Position numbers and translations under genes: made by a program. A stretch of DNA of 64,000 bases, from assembly GCA_963972195.1 (NCBI GenBank), contig CAXATH010000001.1, positions 310,001-374,000 of the forward strand, given 5' to 3'. A model generated the notes under the pieces. The model was not told the origin of the DNA. It worked only from the letters and a program-made list of their open reading frames with translations, and made no database searches. The stretch comes from Litorimonas sp963972195 (GTDB lineage Bacteria > Pseudomonadota > Alphaproteobacteria > Caulobacterales > Maricaulaceae). Of this stretch, positions 33,434-42,432 are shown piece by piece; position 1 is the stretch's first letter, and each line of letters starts with the position of its first letter.

Positions 33434-34102
33434 ATGCTGACGCAAAAGCAAAAAGATCTTTTAATGCTGATTGATGCGCGGGTGAAAGCCGTTGGCGTCC
33501 CGCCGTCCTATGACGAGATGAAGGACTCTCTGGGTCTGGCAAGTAAGTCCGGGATCCACCGCCTGATTTCCGCCCTCGAAGAACGCGGCTTCATCCGCCG
33601 TCTGCCGAATAAGGCGCGGGCGCTGGAAGTTCTGAAACTGCCGGAAGACATGCAGGACAAGGTCGTCTCCTTTGCCGAGAAGAAGGCAGAGAAAAAAGCG
33701 GAGCGCTACTCCGCCAATGACGGCGTCTCTATTCCGTTTGTCGGGAAAATCGCGGCGGGCCTCCCGATAGCCGCGATTGAAGACAGTTATAACACCATGA
33801 TCGTGCCCCCGCATTTTGCCGGAAACGGCGATCATTTCGCGCTCGAAGTTGAAGGCGAGTCCATGAAGGATGCGGGCATTCTCGACGGCGACATCGTGAT
33901 CGTCAAAAAGTCCAATACGGCGCGGAACAATCAAATCGTCGTAGCCCTTGTCGATCAGGATGAAGCCACATTAAAGCGCCTTTACAAATCCGGCCAGCAG
34001 GTTGAATTGATTGCAGAAAACCCTGATTTCGAAACCAAGGTTTTCGGCCCTGACCGCGTTGAGGTTCAAGGCATTCTGGTCGGCCTATTGCGGGAATATT
34101 AA
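33434..34102 (+). CDS. lexA: LexA repressor, SOS regulator
   Basis: 222 residues. Winged helix-turn-helix at about 1-65 (VPPSYDEMKDSLGL, KSGIHRLISALEERGFI), a Lys/Ala-rich linker (about 75-92), and the S24-type autoprotease domain with the Ala108-Gly109 cleavage site, Ser143 in EGESMKDAG and Lys181 in ATLKRL. RecA filaments on damaged DNA trigger self-cleavage and derepress SOS genes. Its own promoter carries the operator at 33382-33396, and another operator in this window controls the small membrane-peptide gene ahead of dnaE. Confidence 0.96.
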   Translation: MLTQKQKDLLMLIDARVKAVGVPPSYDEMKDSLGLASKSGIHRLISALEERGFIRRLPNKARALEVLKLPEDMQDKVVSFAEKKAEKKAERYSANDGVSIPFVGKIAAGLPIAAIEDSYNTMIVPPHFAGNGDHFALEVEGESMKDAGILDGDIVIVKKSNTARNNQIVVALVDQDEATLKRLYKSGQQVELIAENPDFETKVFGPDRVEVQGILVGLLREY

Positions 34103-34113
34103 ATCTTTGATTC

Positions 34114-34228
34114 TGTCATTCCGCACGTAGCGAAGCGAAGATGCGGAAGGTCGAGAGTAGGAAAACCAATTTCCAGGCGGTTTACAACCTCTCGGCCTTC
34201 CGGGTTCGCGCCTCGCCCCGGAATGACA
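34114..34228. repeat. 115-base imperfect palindrome with TGTCATTCCG ends
   Basis: The ends TGTCATTCCG (34114-34123) and CGGAATGACA (34219-34228) are a perfect inverted pair. The interior has further matches such as CGGAAGGTCGAGAG near 34143 against CTCTCGGCCTTCCG near 34190. It lies between the convergent lexA and comEC genes, where it may also serve as a terminator. It looks like a small non-coding mobile palindrome. Confidence 0.75.
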
Positions 34229-34236
34229 AATATCCC

Positions 34237-36375
34237 TCACTCCCAAAGCCGCCGTTTCTCCGGCGGTTTTTTTGTGCCTTTGCGTCTAATGCCCCGCTTC
34301 TCTAAATAGACATCCAAGGCCCCCTCGCGCCTGAGCACCTGTCCATCAATCAGCTTGGCCGCACAGTTTCGCCTGACCTCCGGCCCGACATCGCGCTCTG
34401 TCAGTATGACCAGATCTGACGAGGCGCATTCGACTCTGGCTTCGGACGGATGGGTCAGAATGGAAATTTGTTTTCCTCTAATTTGGAAGCGGCAAGCCAG
34501 CGCGTCGCAAGGCGCGTCCGTCTTATCCATCGCTATGGCGTCCACCTCGCCTCGTCCGGCCTTTTCGGAAAAGCGCTCCCGTCCGTAACTGTCGGCACGT
34601 TCACTTGTGACGATAAGCCTCTGTAATTCTTGACTTTCCCAGAAGGCCACGCGGCCATCCTCTGAGATACGAAGCGTTGGAACAGGTTCATTCCACCAGC
34701 CGAGAAAGCAGACCAGAATGAGCCCTACGGCAATAAGCCGCCCTCGAAGCCCTCCTAAAAGAAGCAGGATAAACGCAAATCCATAGGCGGCAATCACCCA
34801 GCCGGGCGCAGCTTTGACTTGCACGAGAGCGCCGTCCCAGCTCGCAATCCAAGCGGAAATTTTGACAAGCCCTGTAATGGCCTGCCCCATCGCCCAGAGG
34901 GGCGCCTCTTCCAACCCAAGCGGCATAAGGACGAGCGACAAAATACCCAGCGGCATAACGGCAAGGGTAAAGAGCGGCATGGCGAGAAGATTTCCGACCA
35001 GGCCAAACCGCGCTATCCGGCCAAAATGAAACAGAGCAAATCCAGCTGTGGCGAGTCCGGCGACAAAACTAGTGACGCTCAGCGAAAGCGTATCGTTTCG
35101 TAACTTTGTGAGCCAGCCTTTCGTCGAACCGGCCGGCGTAAAATCCCGCCAGCTGCGATAGACCACGACCAAGGCCAGAACGGCGGCAAAAGACATCTGA
35201 AACCCGACCGACAGGAGCGCTTCGGGATGCAAAAACAGCGTAATCGCCGCCGCCACGCTGACCGAACGCACCGATATGGCGCGCCTGTCCAGTATCACGG
35301 CGAAGAAGACGATCACCGCCATGATATAGGCGCGCTGCGTCGCCACCGATGCCCCTGACAAGATAAGATATCCCGTTGCCGCGCCTATACCGAGTATCGC
35401 CGCAAATTTTCGTACGTCATATCGCCGGGACAAAGGCGAGATATGAACCAAGAGGAAGGTGAATATCCAGTATGCCGTTCCGGCCAAAAGCCCCATATGT
35501 AGACCTGAAATCGCTAAAATATGCGCCAGCCCTGCGGTGCGGAGCGCGTCCGTGTGCTCCGGCGGAATATAGCGGCGCACCCCGGTAAGCAGCGCGGCTT
35601 GCAATCCGGCGGTTTCAGACGGCGCAACAGTGTGGATATGGCCGGCCATGCGATACCGAAAGGCCGCAAGCCCCCGCCGCCATGACGGCTCTCCTGCCCC
35701 CGGCCTGACCTCCGGGGCGGAAATGGCAAAACCAAATCCGCCGACCTGTTCAAAAAACGCCCTCTGGCGCGGGCTATAGCCACCCGGGACAACTGGCCCC
35801 GGCGGCGCCGACAGAACCGCGCGGAGGCTCACATAGTCCCCGGCAGAAGCGGCTTCATTGTATTTCTGTCCGAACCGTACCCGGACTTTTTTTGGCGCGT
35901 TCATCCCGTCCGCCCAATTAAACTCTTCCACATTTATGATCCAGCGAACGCCTTTGCCGGACGCGGCGATCTCTTCAACCCAGCCAGAGAGTTGATAGGC
36001 CCGTTCATAATCCGGAAGGCGCGGGCTCTGCGTTACTTGAGTGTGCCACCCGGCGCGTCCAGCGCCCAGCAACATGGTCAATAAAAAGGCGCCCCATATC
36101 CAGCCTGTGAAAGCCGTCTGTCGCGTCATCCACAACAGTGCCCCGACGAGGCCTATGGCCAGACCCAAGGCCCAGCCAAACACGCTGTAAGGTAAGGTAA
36201 AATACAGCGCAATCCCTATCGCAAAGCAGACTACCAGTGTATCAAAACGAAAAGGCGGAACCTCTGCCCAGTTCAGGGTTTTTAAGGTAGACAGTCCTGT
36301 ATAGCGCGCCAACGAAATTTGCGCCGTATCAGGGCTTTTCACCGCCCGCTCGGTATGAAATAGACCCCGCAACAC
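34237..36375 (-). CDS. comEC: ComEC/Rec2-family DNA uptake channel
   Basis: 712 residues. A DUF4131-like N-terminal region with membrane segments (about 45-110) and a soluble OB-like part is followed by the Competence domain with many membrane helices (about 270-590), containing ILAISGLHMGLLAG. The C-terminal part (about 600-712) is short and lacks the metallo-beta-lactamase His motif HxHxDH, so nuclease activity is not expected. The protein would move single-stranded DNA across the inner membrane in natural transformation. Position between lexA and gltX is conserved in alphaproteobacteria. Confidence 0.9.
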   Translation of the reverse strand: MLRGLFHTERAVKSPDTAQISLARYTGLSTLKTLNWAEVPPFRFDTLVVCFAIGIALYFTLPYSVFGWALGLAIGLVGALLWMTRQTAFTGWIWGAFLLTMLLGAGRAGWHTQVTQSPRLPDYERAYQLSGWVEEIAASGKGVRWIINVEEFNWADGMNAPKKVRVRFGQKYNEAASAGDYVSLRAVLSAPPGPVVPGGYSPRQRAFFEQVGGFGFAISAPEVRPGAGEPSWRRGLAAFRYRMAGHIHTVAPSETAGLQAALLTGVRRYIPPEHTDALRTAGLAHILAISGLHMGLLAGTAYWIFTFLLVHISPLSRRYDVRKFAAILGIGAATGYLILSGASVATQRAYIMAVIVFFAVILDRRAISVRSVSVAAAITLFLHPEALLSVGFQMSFAAVLALVVVYRSWRDFTPAGSTKGWLTKLRNDTLSLSVTSFVAGLATAGFALFHFGRIARFGLVGNLLAMPLFTLAVMPLGILSLVLMPLGLEEAPLWAMGQAITGLVKISAWIASWDGALVQVKAAPGWVIAAYGFAFILLLLGGLRGRLIAVGLILVCFLGWWNEPVPTLRISEDGRVAFWESQELQRLIVTSERADSYGRERFSEKAGRGEVDAIAMDKTDAPCDALACRFQIRGKQISILTHPSEARVECASSDLVILTERDVGPEVRRNCAAKLIDGQVLRREGALDVYLEKRGIRRKGTKKPPEKRRLWE

Positions 36376-36403
36376 ATCCCTTTTTTAAAGGCCAGATGCC
36401 AAT

Positions 36404-37804
36404 ATGACGACAAAAAAAATAATTACCCGTTTCGCGCCCTCCCCAACGGGGTTCCTGCATATCGGCGGAGCCAGAACTGCCCTGTTTAATTATTATTTTG
36501 CCAAACATGTGGGCGGAGAATTTCATCTCCGCATTGAAGACACCGACAAGGCCCGTTCGACTGACGAAGCAACGCAAGCCATCCTCGACGGTCTGGACTG
36601 GCTCGGCCTGTCCTATGACGGCGAAATAATCTATCAGAGCCGCCGCGCCGCGGATCACGCCAAAGCCGCAAACGTCTTGCTTGAAAGCGGACATGCCTAT
36701 CGCTGCCCTTTGGCTGGTGATGAGCTCGACGCAGAACGCGAAAAATGCCGCAACGCCGGAACCAGCTTCCGCTCGCCTTACCGCGACAAGGACAGCGACG
36801 TTGGAGCCATACGCTTCCGCGTACCAGAGGGCGAAACGCACCTTACGGATCATGTTCAGGGCGAAATCACCTGGGACAATAACGAGCTTGATGACCTTGT
36901 CCTCATGCGCGCGGACGGCACGCCGACCTATATGCTCGCCGTGATTGTGGATGACCACGATATGGGCGTGACCCATGTTATTCGCGGCGATGATCACCTT
37001 ATCAATGCCGCGCGTCAGCAACAAATTTATCAGGCGTTGGGCTGGGATGTACCGGAATGGACCCATGTCCCGCTCATTCACGGGCCAGATGGGAAGAAAC
37101 TTTCCAAGCGTCACGGCGCCCTTGGCGTCGAAGCTTACCGCGATATGGGTTATTTACCCTCAGGCCTGCGCAATTATCTGGTCAAGCTTGGCTGGGCGCA
37201 TGGCGATGACGAACTGTTCTTTACAGACGAGGATATTGCCAAGGTCTTCACTCTGGACGGCATAAACGCCTCTCCGGCGCGTCTTGATTTCGACAAAATG
37301 GATTACATCAATTCACAGCATATTGCGCAGGCCGATGAGTCAGAGCTGTTTACTGACGCCCTGCCCTTTATGAACGAAGTCGATAAGACAGAAGAAAAGC
37401 TGAAACGCTTCAGAGCTGCTATCCCGACGTTAAAACCCCGCGCTAAGACTTTGAAAGAACTTATCGTTCAAGCAGATTACCTCTTGGCGGAGCGCCCGCT
37501 CACTTTGGAGGGCAAGACAGCTAAACCACTCGAGCGCGAAGGCGCTTTACAGCTCTTAGCGGCTTTGACTTTACGGCTCAAAGGGGTAGAAGACAGCGCG
37601 TGGGCTGCAGAAACGCTTCAGCAGCATTTAACGGACATCGCGACCGAAAACGACATTGGTTTCGGCCGCATTGGCCAACCCGTACGCGCCGCTTTGACGG
37701 GCGGAAAACCATCACCTGATTTATCGGTTGTGATGGCACTGCTGGGTAAAGAGGAATGCGTGGGGCGCCTTTCCGATTGCCTGACAGCGCTCTCGGATGA
37801 TTGA
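36404..37804 (+). CDS. gltX: glutamate-tRNA ligase
   Basis: 466 residues. The class I signatures are FAPSPTGFLHIGGART (HIGH-type, 10-25) and KKLSKRHG (KMSKS-type). It charges tRNA-Glu with glutamate. It is divergent from comEC with only 28 bases between, and precedes gltA. Whether it is discriminating or also charges tRNA-Gln cannot be judged here. Confidence 0.95.
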   Translation: MTTKKIITRFAPSPTGFLHIGGARTALFNYYFAKHVGGEFHLRIEDTDKARSTDEATQAILDGLDWLGLSYDGEIIYQSRRAADHAKAANVLLESGHAYRCPLAGDELDAEREKCRNAGTSFRSPYRDKDSDVGAIRFRVPEGETHLTDHVQGEITWDNNELDDLVLMRADGTPTYMLAVIVDDHDMGVTHVIRGDDHLINAARQQQIYQALGWDVPEWTHVPLIHGPDGKKLSKRHGALGVEAYRDMGYLPSGLRNYLVKLGWAHGDDELFFTDEDIAKVFTLDGINASPARLDFDKMDYINSQHIAQADESELFTDALPFMNEVDKTEEKLKRFRAAIPTLKPRAKTLKELIVQADYLLAERPLTLEGKTAKPLEREGALQLLAALTLRLKGVEDSAWAAETLQQHLTDIATENDIGFGRIGQPVRAALTGGKPSPDLSVVMALLGKEECVGRLSDCLTALSDD

Positions 37805-37861
37805 CCAAGAGCTAAAAGAATAATTTGAATCGAATAATTGAATAAAAAGGTAGAGAGAAAA

Positions 37862-39163
37862 ATGGAAAATAAAATCACGAATACAGGCACAGCCACCGTC
37901 ACGATTGAAGGCAAGTCTTATGAACTGCCCATTATGAAGGGCTCCATGGGTGCCCCGGGCATCGATGTCAGAGCCCTCCACAAAAAAACCGGCCATTTCA
38001 CTTTTGATCCGGGCTATACCTCAACTTGTTCGACTGAGAGCCAAATCACCTTCATTAATGGCCAAGAGGGTCAGCTTCTTTATCGCGGTTACGATATTGA
38101 AAGCCTCGCAGAAAACTCCTCCTTCCTTGAAGTCGCCTATCTTTTGATTAACGGCGAATTGCCGAACCAAAGTCAGCATAAGAAATTTACAAGCACGATT
38201 ACGCAGCACACAATGCTCCATGACCAAATCGAGAGCTTCTTCCATGGCTTCCGCCGCGACGCCCACCCAATGGCGATGATGTGCGGCACAGTCGGCGCTC
38301 TCTCCGGCTTTTATCATGACGATACCCACACCACAGTCGACGCCGCGCGCGATATGGCTATTCACCGCTTGATCGCTAAAATCCCGACGATTGCCGCCCG
38401 CTCCTATAAATATTCCATCGGCCAACCGACGGTTTATCCCGACAACTCTCTGTCCTACGCCGAAAACTTCCTGAATATGTGTTTCTCTGTTCCAGCTGAG
38501 AAATATAAAATCAGTCCGACCATTGCCCGAGCTATGGACAAGATTTTCATCCTCCACGCCGACCACGAACAAAATGCCTCGACCTCGACCGTGCGTCTGG
38601 CGGGTTCTTCCGGCGCAAATCCTTACGCCTGTATCGCGGCCGGTATTGCCTGTCTCTGGGGCCCGTCCCATGGCGGCGCAAACGAAGCTTGCCTGAACAT
38701 GCTTCAGGAAATCGGCACTGTTGACAAAATTCCGGAATATATCGCCCGCGCGAAAGACAAATCGGACCCCTTCCGTCTTATGGGCTTTGGTCACCGCGTT
38801 TATAAAAACTTCGACCCGCGCTCCCGCGTCATGCAGAAAGTAGCTCACGAAGTCCTTGAAGAACTCGACCTGCAAAACCCAATTCTCGACGTCGCTATGG
38901 AGCTTGAAAAAATCGCTCTCGAAGACGAATATTTCGTCGAAAAGAAACTCTACCCGAATGTTGATTTCTACTCTGGTATCGTTCTCTCGGCGCTCGGCTT
39001 CCCGACGTCCATGTTTACGGTTCTCTTTGCTCTGGCCCGGACTGTTGGCTGGATTTCTCAGTGGAATGAAATGCTTGAAGACCCAAGCCAGCGTATTGGT
39101 CGTCCGCGTCAGCTTTATTCCGGCGCAACCCCTCGCGACTATATCCCTATCGATAAGCGCTAA
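37862..39163 (+). CDS. gltA: citrate synthase (type II, hexameric form)
   Basis: 433 residues from the ATG at 37862, which follows AGGTAGAGAG; the upstream TTG start is unlikely. The catalytic residues lie in ILHADHEQNASTSTVR, WGPSHGGANE and GFGHRVYKNFDPR, with the substrate Arg in FDPR. The N-terminal beta domain (about 1-60) and the length fit the NADH-sensitive Gram-negative type. It condenses oxaloacetate and acetyl-CoA in the TCA cycle. Convergent with lpxB (21 bases). Confidence 0.95.
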   Translation: MENKITNTGTATVTIEGKSYELPIMKGSMGAPGIDVRALHKKTGHFTFDPGYTSTCSTESQITFINGQEGQLLYRGYDIESLAENSSFLEVAYLLINGELPNQSQHKKFTSTITQHTMLHDQIESFFHGFRRDAHPMAMMCGTVGALSGFYHDDTHTTVDAARDMAIHRLIAKIPTIAARSYKYSIGQPTVYPDNSLSYAENFLNMCFSVPAEKYKISPTIARAMDKIFILHADHEQNASTSTVRLAGSSGANPYACIAAGIACLWGPSHGGANEACLNMLQEIGTVDKIPEYIARAKDKSDPFRLMGFGHRVYKNFDPRSRVMQKVAHEVLEELDLQNPILDVAMELEKIALEDEYFVEKKLYPNVDFYSGIVLSALGFPTSMFTVLFALARTVGWISQWNEMLEDPSQRIGRPRQLYSGATPRDYIPIDKR

Positions 39164-39184
39164 GCCGCCCTAAATTACTAATCC

Positions 39185-40330
39185 TTATAAGGCCGCCAGG
39201 ATTGCCTGAGCGGCCTTTTCGCTGGCCTTTTGTCCGGTGCCAGCCCCCATCAAACGGGTCTGCGCCAACAGCGCTTGTGAGGCAAAGTCCCGCGCTTTGG
39301 CGCTGTTCAAATACTGCGAAACAGCCTCTGCCAATATGGGAGGGCTAACGTCATCCTGTATGAACTCCGGCAGTAACTCGCGCTCGGCAGCGATATTTAC
39401 GATCGAAATGTGATCGGGTTTGAAGATCTGTTTTGCGAGAAAATAGGTGATGGCGTTGACCCTGTAAGCCACCACGGTCGGAACGCCAAATCCGGCAAGT
39501 TGCGAGGTCACCGTGCCTGAGCAGGCCAAAGCGGCTGTCGAAGCGGACATGACTGCCAGCTTTTCGGCTTCATCGACAATATGTATCCCTTCCAGTTCCC
39601 TCATCTCGTCAAGGTACGGCTCTAACTGAGTTTTGATGGATTCGACGACAGGAACACAAACAACCAGATCCGGAAAAGTCCGTTTGAGTGATAAAACCGT
39701 CTTTTTAAAGTCTTCAGCGAGCGTTGCAATTTCCGAGGGCCGGCTACCAAACCAGACAGATAAGAGAGGCCGATGACCAAGCCCGAATTGCGCCTCAATG
39801 TCCGCTCCCTGTCCCTTGGAAAAATCCATATCAAATACCGGATTACCGACATAGACAGTTTCTAGACCGTGCCGTTGGAAATAAGGGGCGTCCATGGGTT
39901 GAATGCTCAGCAGTAAATCAACAGACCGCGCAAGTGTTCTAGATCGGCCGGACCGCATGGCCCAAACCTGCGGCGCAACATATTTGATAATTTTGCCGTC
40001 AAATCCGGCGGCTTTCAACCGCTGGGCAACGCGCACCATAAACCCCCAACTATCGATCAGGATGACAGCGTCGGGAGATTTCTGAAGAATAATATCGACG
40101 CATTCCCGGACTTTCCGCAGCACCAAGGAGTAGTTTTTAAGGGCTTCAACAAACCCTAATATGTTCAGCCCTGTTATGTCCATCAGAGAAGGCGTTCCGG
40201 CGAGCGCCATAGATTCGCCCCCAATGCCTTCAATAGAGATGCTTTCTTCGCGGGCTTTCAGGTCGCGTATCAACGCCGCCCCCAGCTCATCGCCGGAGCG
40301 TTCAGCTGCGACTATGAAAAGCTCAGTCAT
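39185..40330 (-). CDS. lpxB: lipid-A-disaccharide synthase
   Basis: 381 residues from the ATG at 40330 (MTELFIVAAERSGDELGAAL), which overlaps the lpxI stop by eight bases; longer frames run into lpxI and are rejected. GESMA near residue 40, SWGFMVRVAQ and YVAPQVWAMRSGR are LpxB family hallmarks. It is a GT-B glycosyltransferase (GT19) at the inner membrane that joins UDP-2,3-diacylglucosamine and lipid X. It ends the lpxD-fabZ-lpxA-lpxI-lpxB chain. Confidence 0.95.
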   Translation of the reverse strand: MTELFIVAAERSGDELGAALIRDLKAREESISIEGIGGESMALAGTPSLMDITGLNILGFVEALKNYSLVLRKVRECVDIILQKSPDAVILIDSWGFMVRVAQRLKAAGFDGKIIKYVAPQVWAMRSGRSRTLARSVDLLLSIQPMDAPYFQRHGLETVYVGNPVFDMDFSKGQGADIEAQFGLGHRPLLSVWFGSRPSEIATLAEDFKKTVLSLKRTFPDLVVCVPVVESIKTQLEPYLDEMRELEGIHIVDEAEKLAVMSASTAALACSGTVTSQLAGFGVPTVVAYRVNAITYFLAKQIFKPDHISIVNIAAERELLPEFIQDDVSPPILAEAVSQYLNSAKARDFASQALLAQTRLMGAGTGQKASEKAAQAILAAL

Positions 40331-41153
40331 TCTCTGACGGGGGAAGTCCGAGCACGAAAAGACCGTGCCTATTTGCGGCTTCCACAACTGAGTCTTCATC
40401 CAGGACAAAGGCGCGTCCGGCTTCGGCGACGATGCCCGCCAGTCCAGCCGCGGCGGCATTTTCGACCGTCGCCAGACCTATCACAGGAAGGTCGACACGC
40501 TGATCCTGTTCGGGTTTGATCATCTTCGCCAAGACGCCTCGCCGGCTTCCTTCGGTGCCGCGCAGAGCTTGCGGCAGGCCAGCGACGCGCTGAAGCATGG
40601 CGTCAGTCCCTTCTTGGGCTTCGACGGCCAAGGTTACGCCCCCCGCCACAACAGCGCCTTGTCCGATATCCAGCGCGCCAATAGCTTGCGCTATATGGCA
40701 AGCGGCCAGAGCATCTTCCCGGTGAGCCTGAGGCAGTTTGATAGCGCCGAGGGCGCCTTCTTCCAAAAGTAAGTCGACGCAAACTTCTTGCGGAGAGACA
40801 ATCTTGAAACCTTCTTTTTCAAACAGAGCCAGTAGGTGACGCATGAGGGCGTCGTCGCCACCCGTGGCCGCTTTCATGGCACCCGGCATCAGAAATAGCG
40901 CTCTCAAATCCGGTTTGAGGTTCTTGAAATCCGGGCGATCTACATAACCTGCGAAACAAACATGGGTGCAACCAGAGGATTTTAGTGTTTTGAAAATTTT
41001 TCCGATTTGGCCGAGCCCAACAGTCTCGGAACGTTTGAAATCTTCCGGCGCACCAAAACCTTTCAAGACAACCACATGTCCGAGGTCCTCCCCTGCGGCG
41101 TAAGCCACATGTTTGGGAAGCTCCCCGCCGCCCGCTATTAATCCGAGTCTCAT
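40323..41153 (-). CDS. lpxI: UDP-2,3-diacylglucosamine diphosphatase, LpxI type
   Basis: 276 residues. LGLIAGGGELPKHVA at the N-terminus and TGGDDALMRHLLALFEKEGF are the marks of the LpxI family, which in alphaproteobacteria replaces the unrelated LpxH. It hydrolyses UDP-2,3-diacylglucosamine to lipid X and UMP. One base separates it from lpxA upstream and eight bases overlap with lpxB, so the pathway steps are translationally linked. Confidence 0.94.
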   Translation of the reverse strand: MRLGLIAGGGELPKHVAYAAGEDLGHVVVLKGFGAPEDFKRSETVGLGQIGKIFKTLKSSGCTHVCFAGYVDRPDFKNLKPDLRALFLMPGAMKAATGGDDALMRHLLALFEKEGFKIVSPQEVCVDLLLEEGALGAIKLPQAHREDALAACHIAQAIGALDIGQGAVVAGGVTLAVEAQEGTDAMLQRVAGLPQALRGTEGSRRGVLAKMIKPEQDQRVDLPVIGLATVENAAAAGLAGIVAEAGRAFVLDEDSVVEAANRHGLFVLGLPPSEND

Positions 41154-41154
41154 T

Positions 41155-41952
41155 TTACCAACCCGTATGCGGCATACATATGCGCCGTTTATCCTGATCG
41201 CGGATAAAAGTGACGATATCCATCACGAGTTGATGATTAGAATAAGTCCCCTCGGCATCTTCCAACCGTTCCGCAAACGTGCCCTCTTCAGCAAATAAAA
41301 GTCTGTAAGCCGAGCGCAGGTCACGAATAACATCTCTGGAAAAACCCCGGCGCTTTAATCCGACAACATTTAGCCCGGCCAGATGGGCGGAATTTCCAAT
41401 AACAGAGCCATATGGAATGACATCGAGTGTGACCAAGGCCATGCCCCCAACAAAAGCATGATCCCCGATCCGCGTATTTTGGTGCACTGCCGACAAACCG
41501 CCCATGATAACGTGATTGCCGATCGTCACGTTTCCGCCAATCTGAACCCCGTTGGAGATGACGCAATTATTTCCCATCTGGCCTTCATGCGCCAAATGGG
41601 TCCCGACCATGAAGTAGCAATCATTGCCTATTCGGGTGACCGGATTTCCGGCGTCTGTGCCGGGATGGACGTTTGAATTTTCCCGGAAGGTGCACCGATC
41701 TCCAACCACGATGGAGACAGCTCCGCCCTTGTGTTTGAAGTCCTGCGGCGGGTGCCCCATGGAAACATAGGGATAAAGAACGCAGTCTTTGCCAAGAGTT
41801 GTATTTCCGCTCAGGCTGACATGGCTGATAAGCTTTGTATTATCTCCGAGAGTGACATTGTCCTCGACAATACAAAACGGGCCAATGGAAACATTTTTTC
41901 CCAACTTGGCCTTGGAGCTGACAATGGACGATGGGTGAATTTGAGAGGTCAT
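41155..41952 (-). CDS. lpxA: acyl-ACP-UDP-N-acetylglucosamine O-acyltransferase
   Basis: 265 residues from the ATG at 41952 with AAGG seven bases ahead. The left-handed beta-helix hexapeptide repeats run from about residue 3 to 185 (I-H-P-S-S-I-V, V-S-I-G-P-F, V-T-L-G-D-N and so on), and HLAHEGQMGNN holds the catalytic His. It starts lipid A synthesis. A helical C-terminal domain (about 190-265) completes the trimer-forming subunit. Confidence 0.95.
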   Translation of the reverse strand: MTSQIHPSSIVSSKAKLGKNVSIGPFCIVEDNVTLGDNTKLISHVSLSGNTTLGKDCVLYPYVSMGHPPQDFKHKGGAVSIVVGDRCTFRENSNVHPGTDAGNPVTRIGNDCYFMVGTHLAHEGQMGNNCVISNGVQIGGNVTIGNHVIMGGLSAVHQNTRIGDHAFVGGMALVTLDVIPYGSVIGNSAHLAGLNVVGLKRRGFSRDVIRDLRSAYRLLFAEEGTFAERLEDAEGTYSNHQLVMDIVTFIRDQDKRRICMPHTGW

Positions 41953-41964
41953 GACCAAACCTTA

Positions 41965-42432
41965 TCAGTCATTCTGGTCAAAGACCATTTGAGTTGCGGA
42001 AAATTGCAACTGCGCCGCCAAAGCGTCTCCGACATAGGCTTCGCCCGAAAATTTATAAAACCCGCGGCGATGACGATCAATGCGCGCTGCAATCGAGAGG
42101 GTCTCGCCGGGATAAACCGGGCGTCGGAATTTCGCCTGCTCCACGCCCGAAAAAGCGATAAAACTCCCCTCCTCCAACCCGGAACTCAGCGAAACAATCA
42201 GGGCTCCGGCCTGGGCAACAGTTTCAATAATCAAAACGCCGGGCAGAATGGGTAAGTCCGGAAAGTGGCCTTTGAAAAACGGGGCATCCGGCTTGATGAA
42301 AGATTCAGCCCGGATAGATGTTTCATCGGCTTCAATCACGCGGTCGATGAAAAGCATGGGGTCCCTGTGAGGGAGGTAATTTCTGACATTGTCCCGATCC
42401 AGTGGAAACTCGATTTTGGGTAAACCGCTCAT
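41965..42432 (-). CDS. fabZ: 3-hydroxyacyl-ACP dehydratase FabZ
   Basis: 155 residues of hotdog fold. LPHRDPMLFIDRV is at 20-32, and the active-site His56 and Glu70 are in KGHFPDLPILPGVLIIE. It dehydrates 3-hydroxyacyl-ACP in fatty acid elongation and competes with LpxA for hydroxymyristoyl-ACP, which explains its place among lpx genes. The start overlaps the lpxD stop by four bases. Confidence 0.96.
   Translation of the reverse strand: MSGLPKIEFPLDRDNVRNYLPHRDPMLFIDRVIEADETSIRAESFIKPDAPFFKGHFPDLPILPGVLIIETVAQAGALIVSLSSGLEEGSFIAFSGVEQAKFRRPVYPGETLSIAARIDRHRRGFYKFSGEAYVGDALAAQLQFSATQMVFDQND

Noticed and set aside
34237..34560. Metallo-beta-lactamase domain at the ComEC C-terminus
   Set aside because: The segment is short and has no HxHxDH motif.
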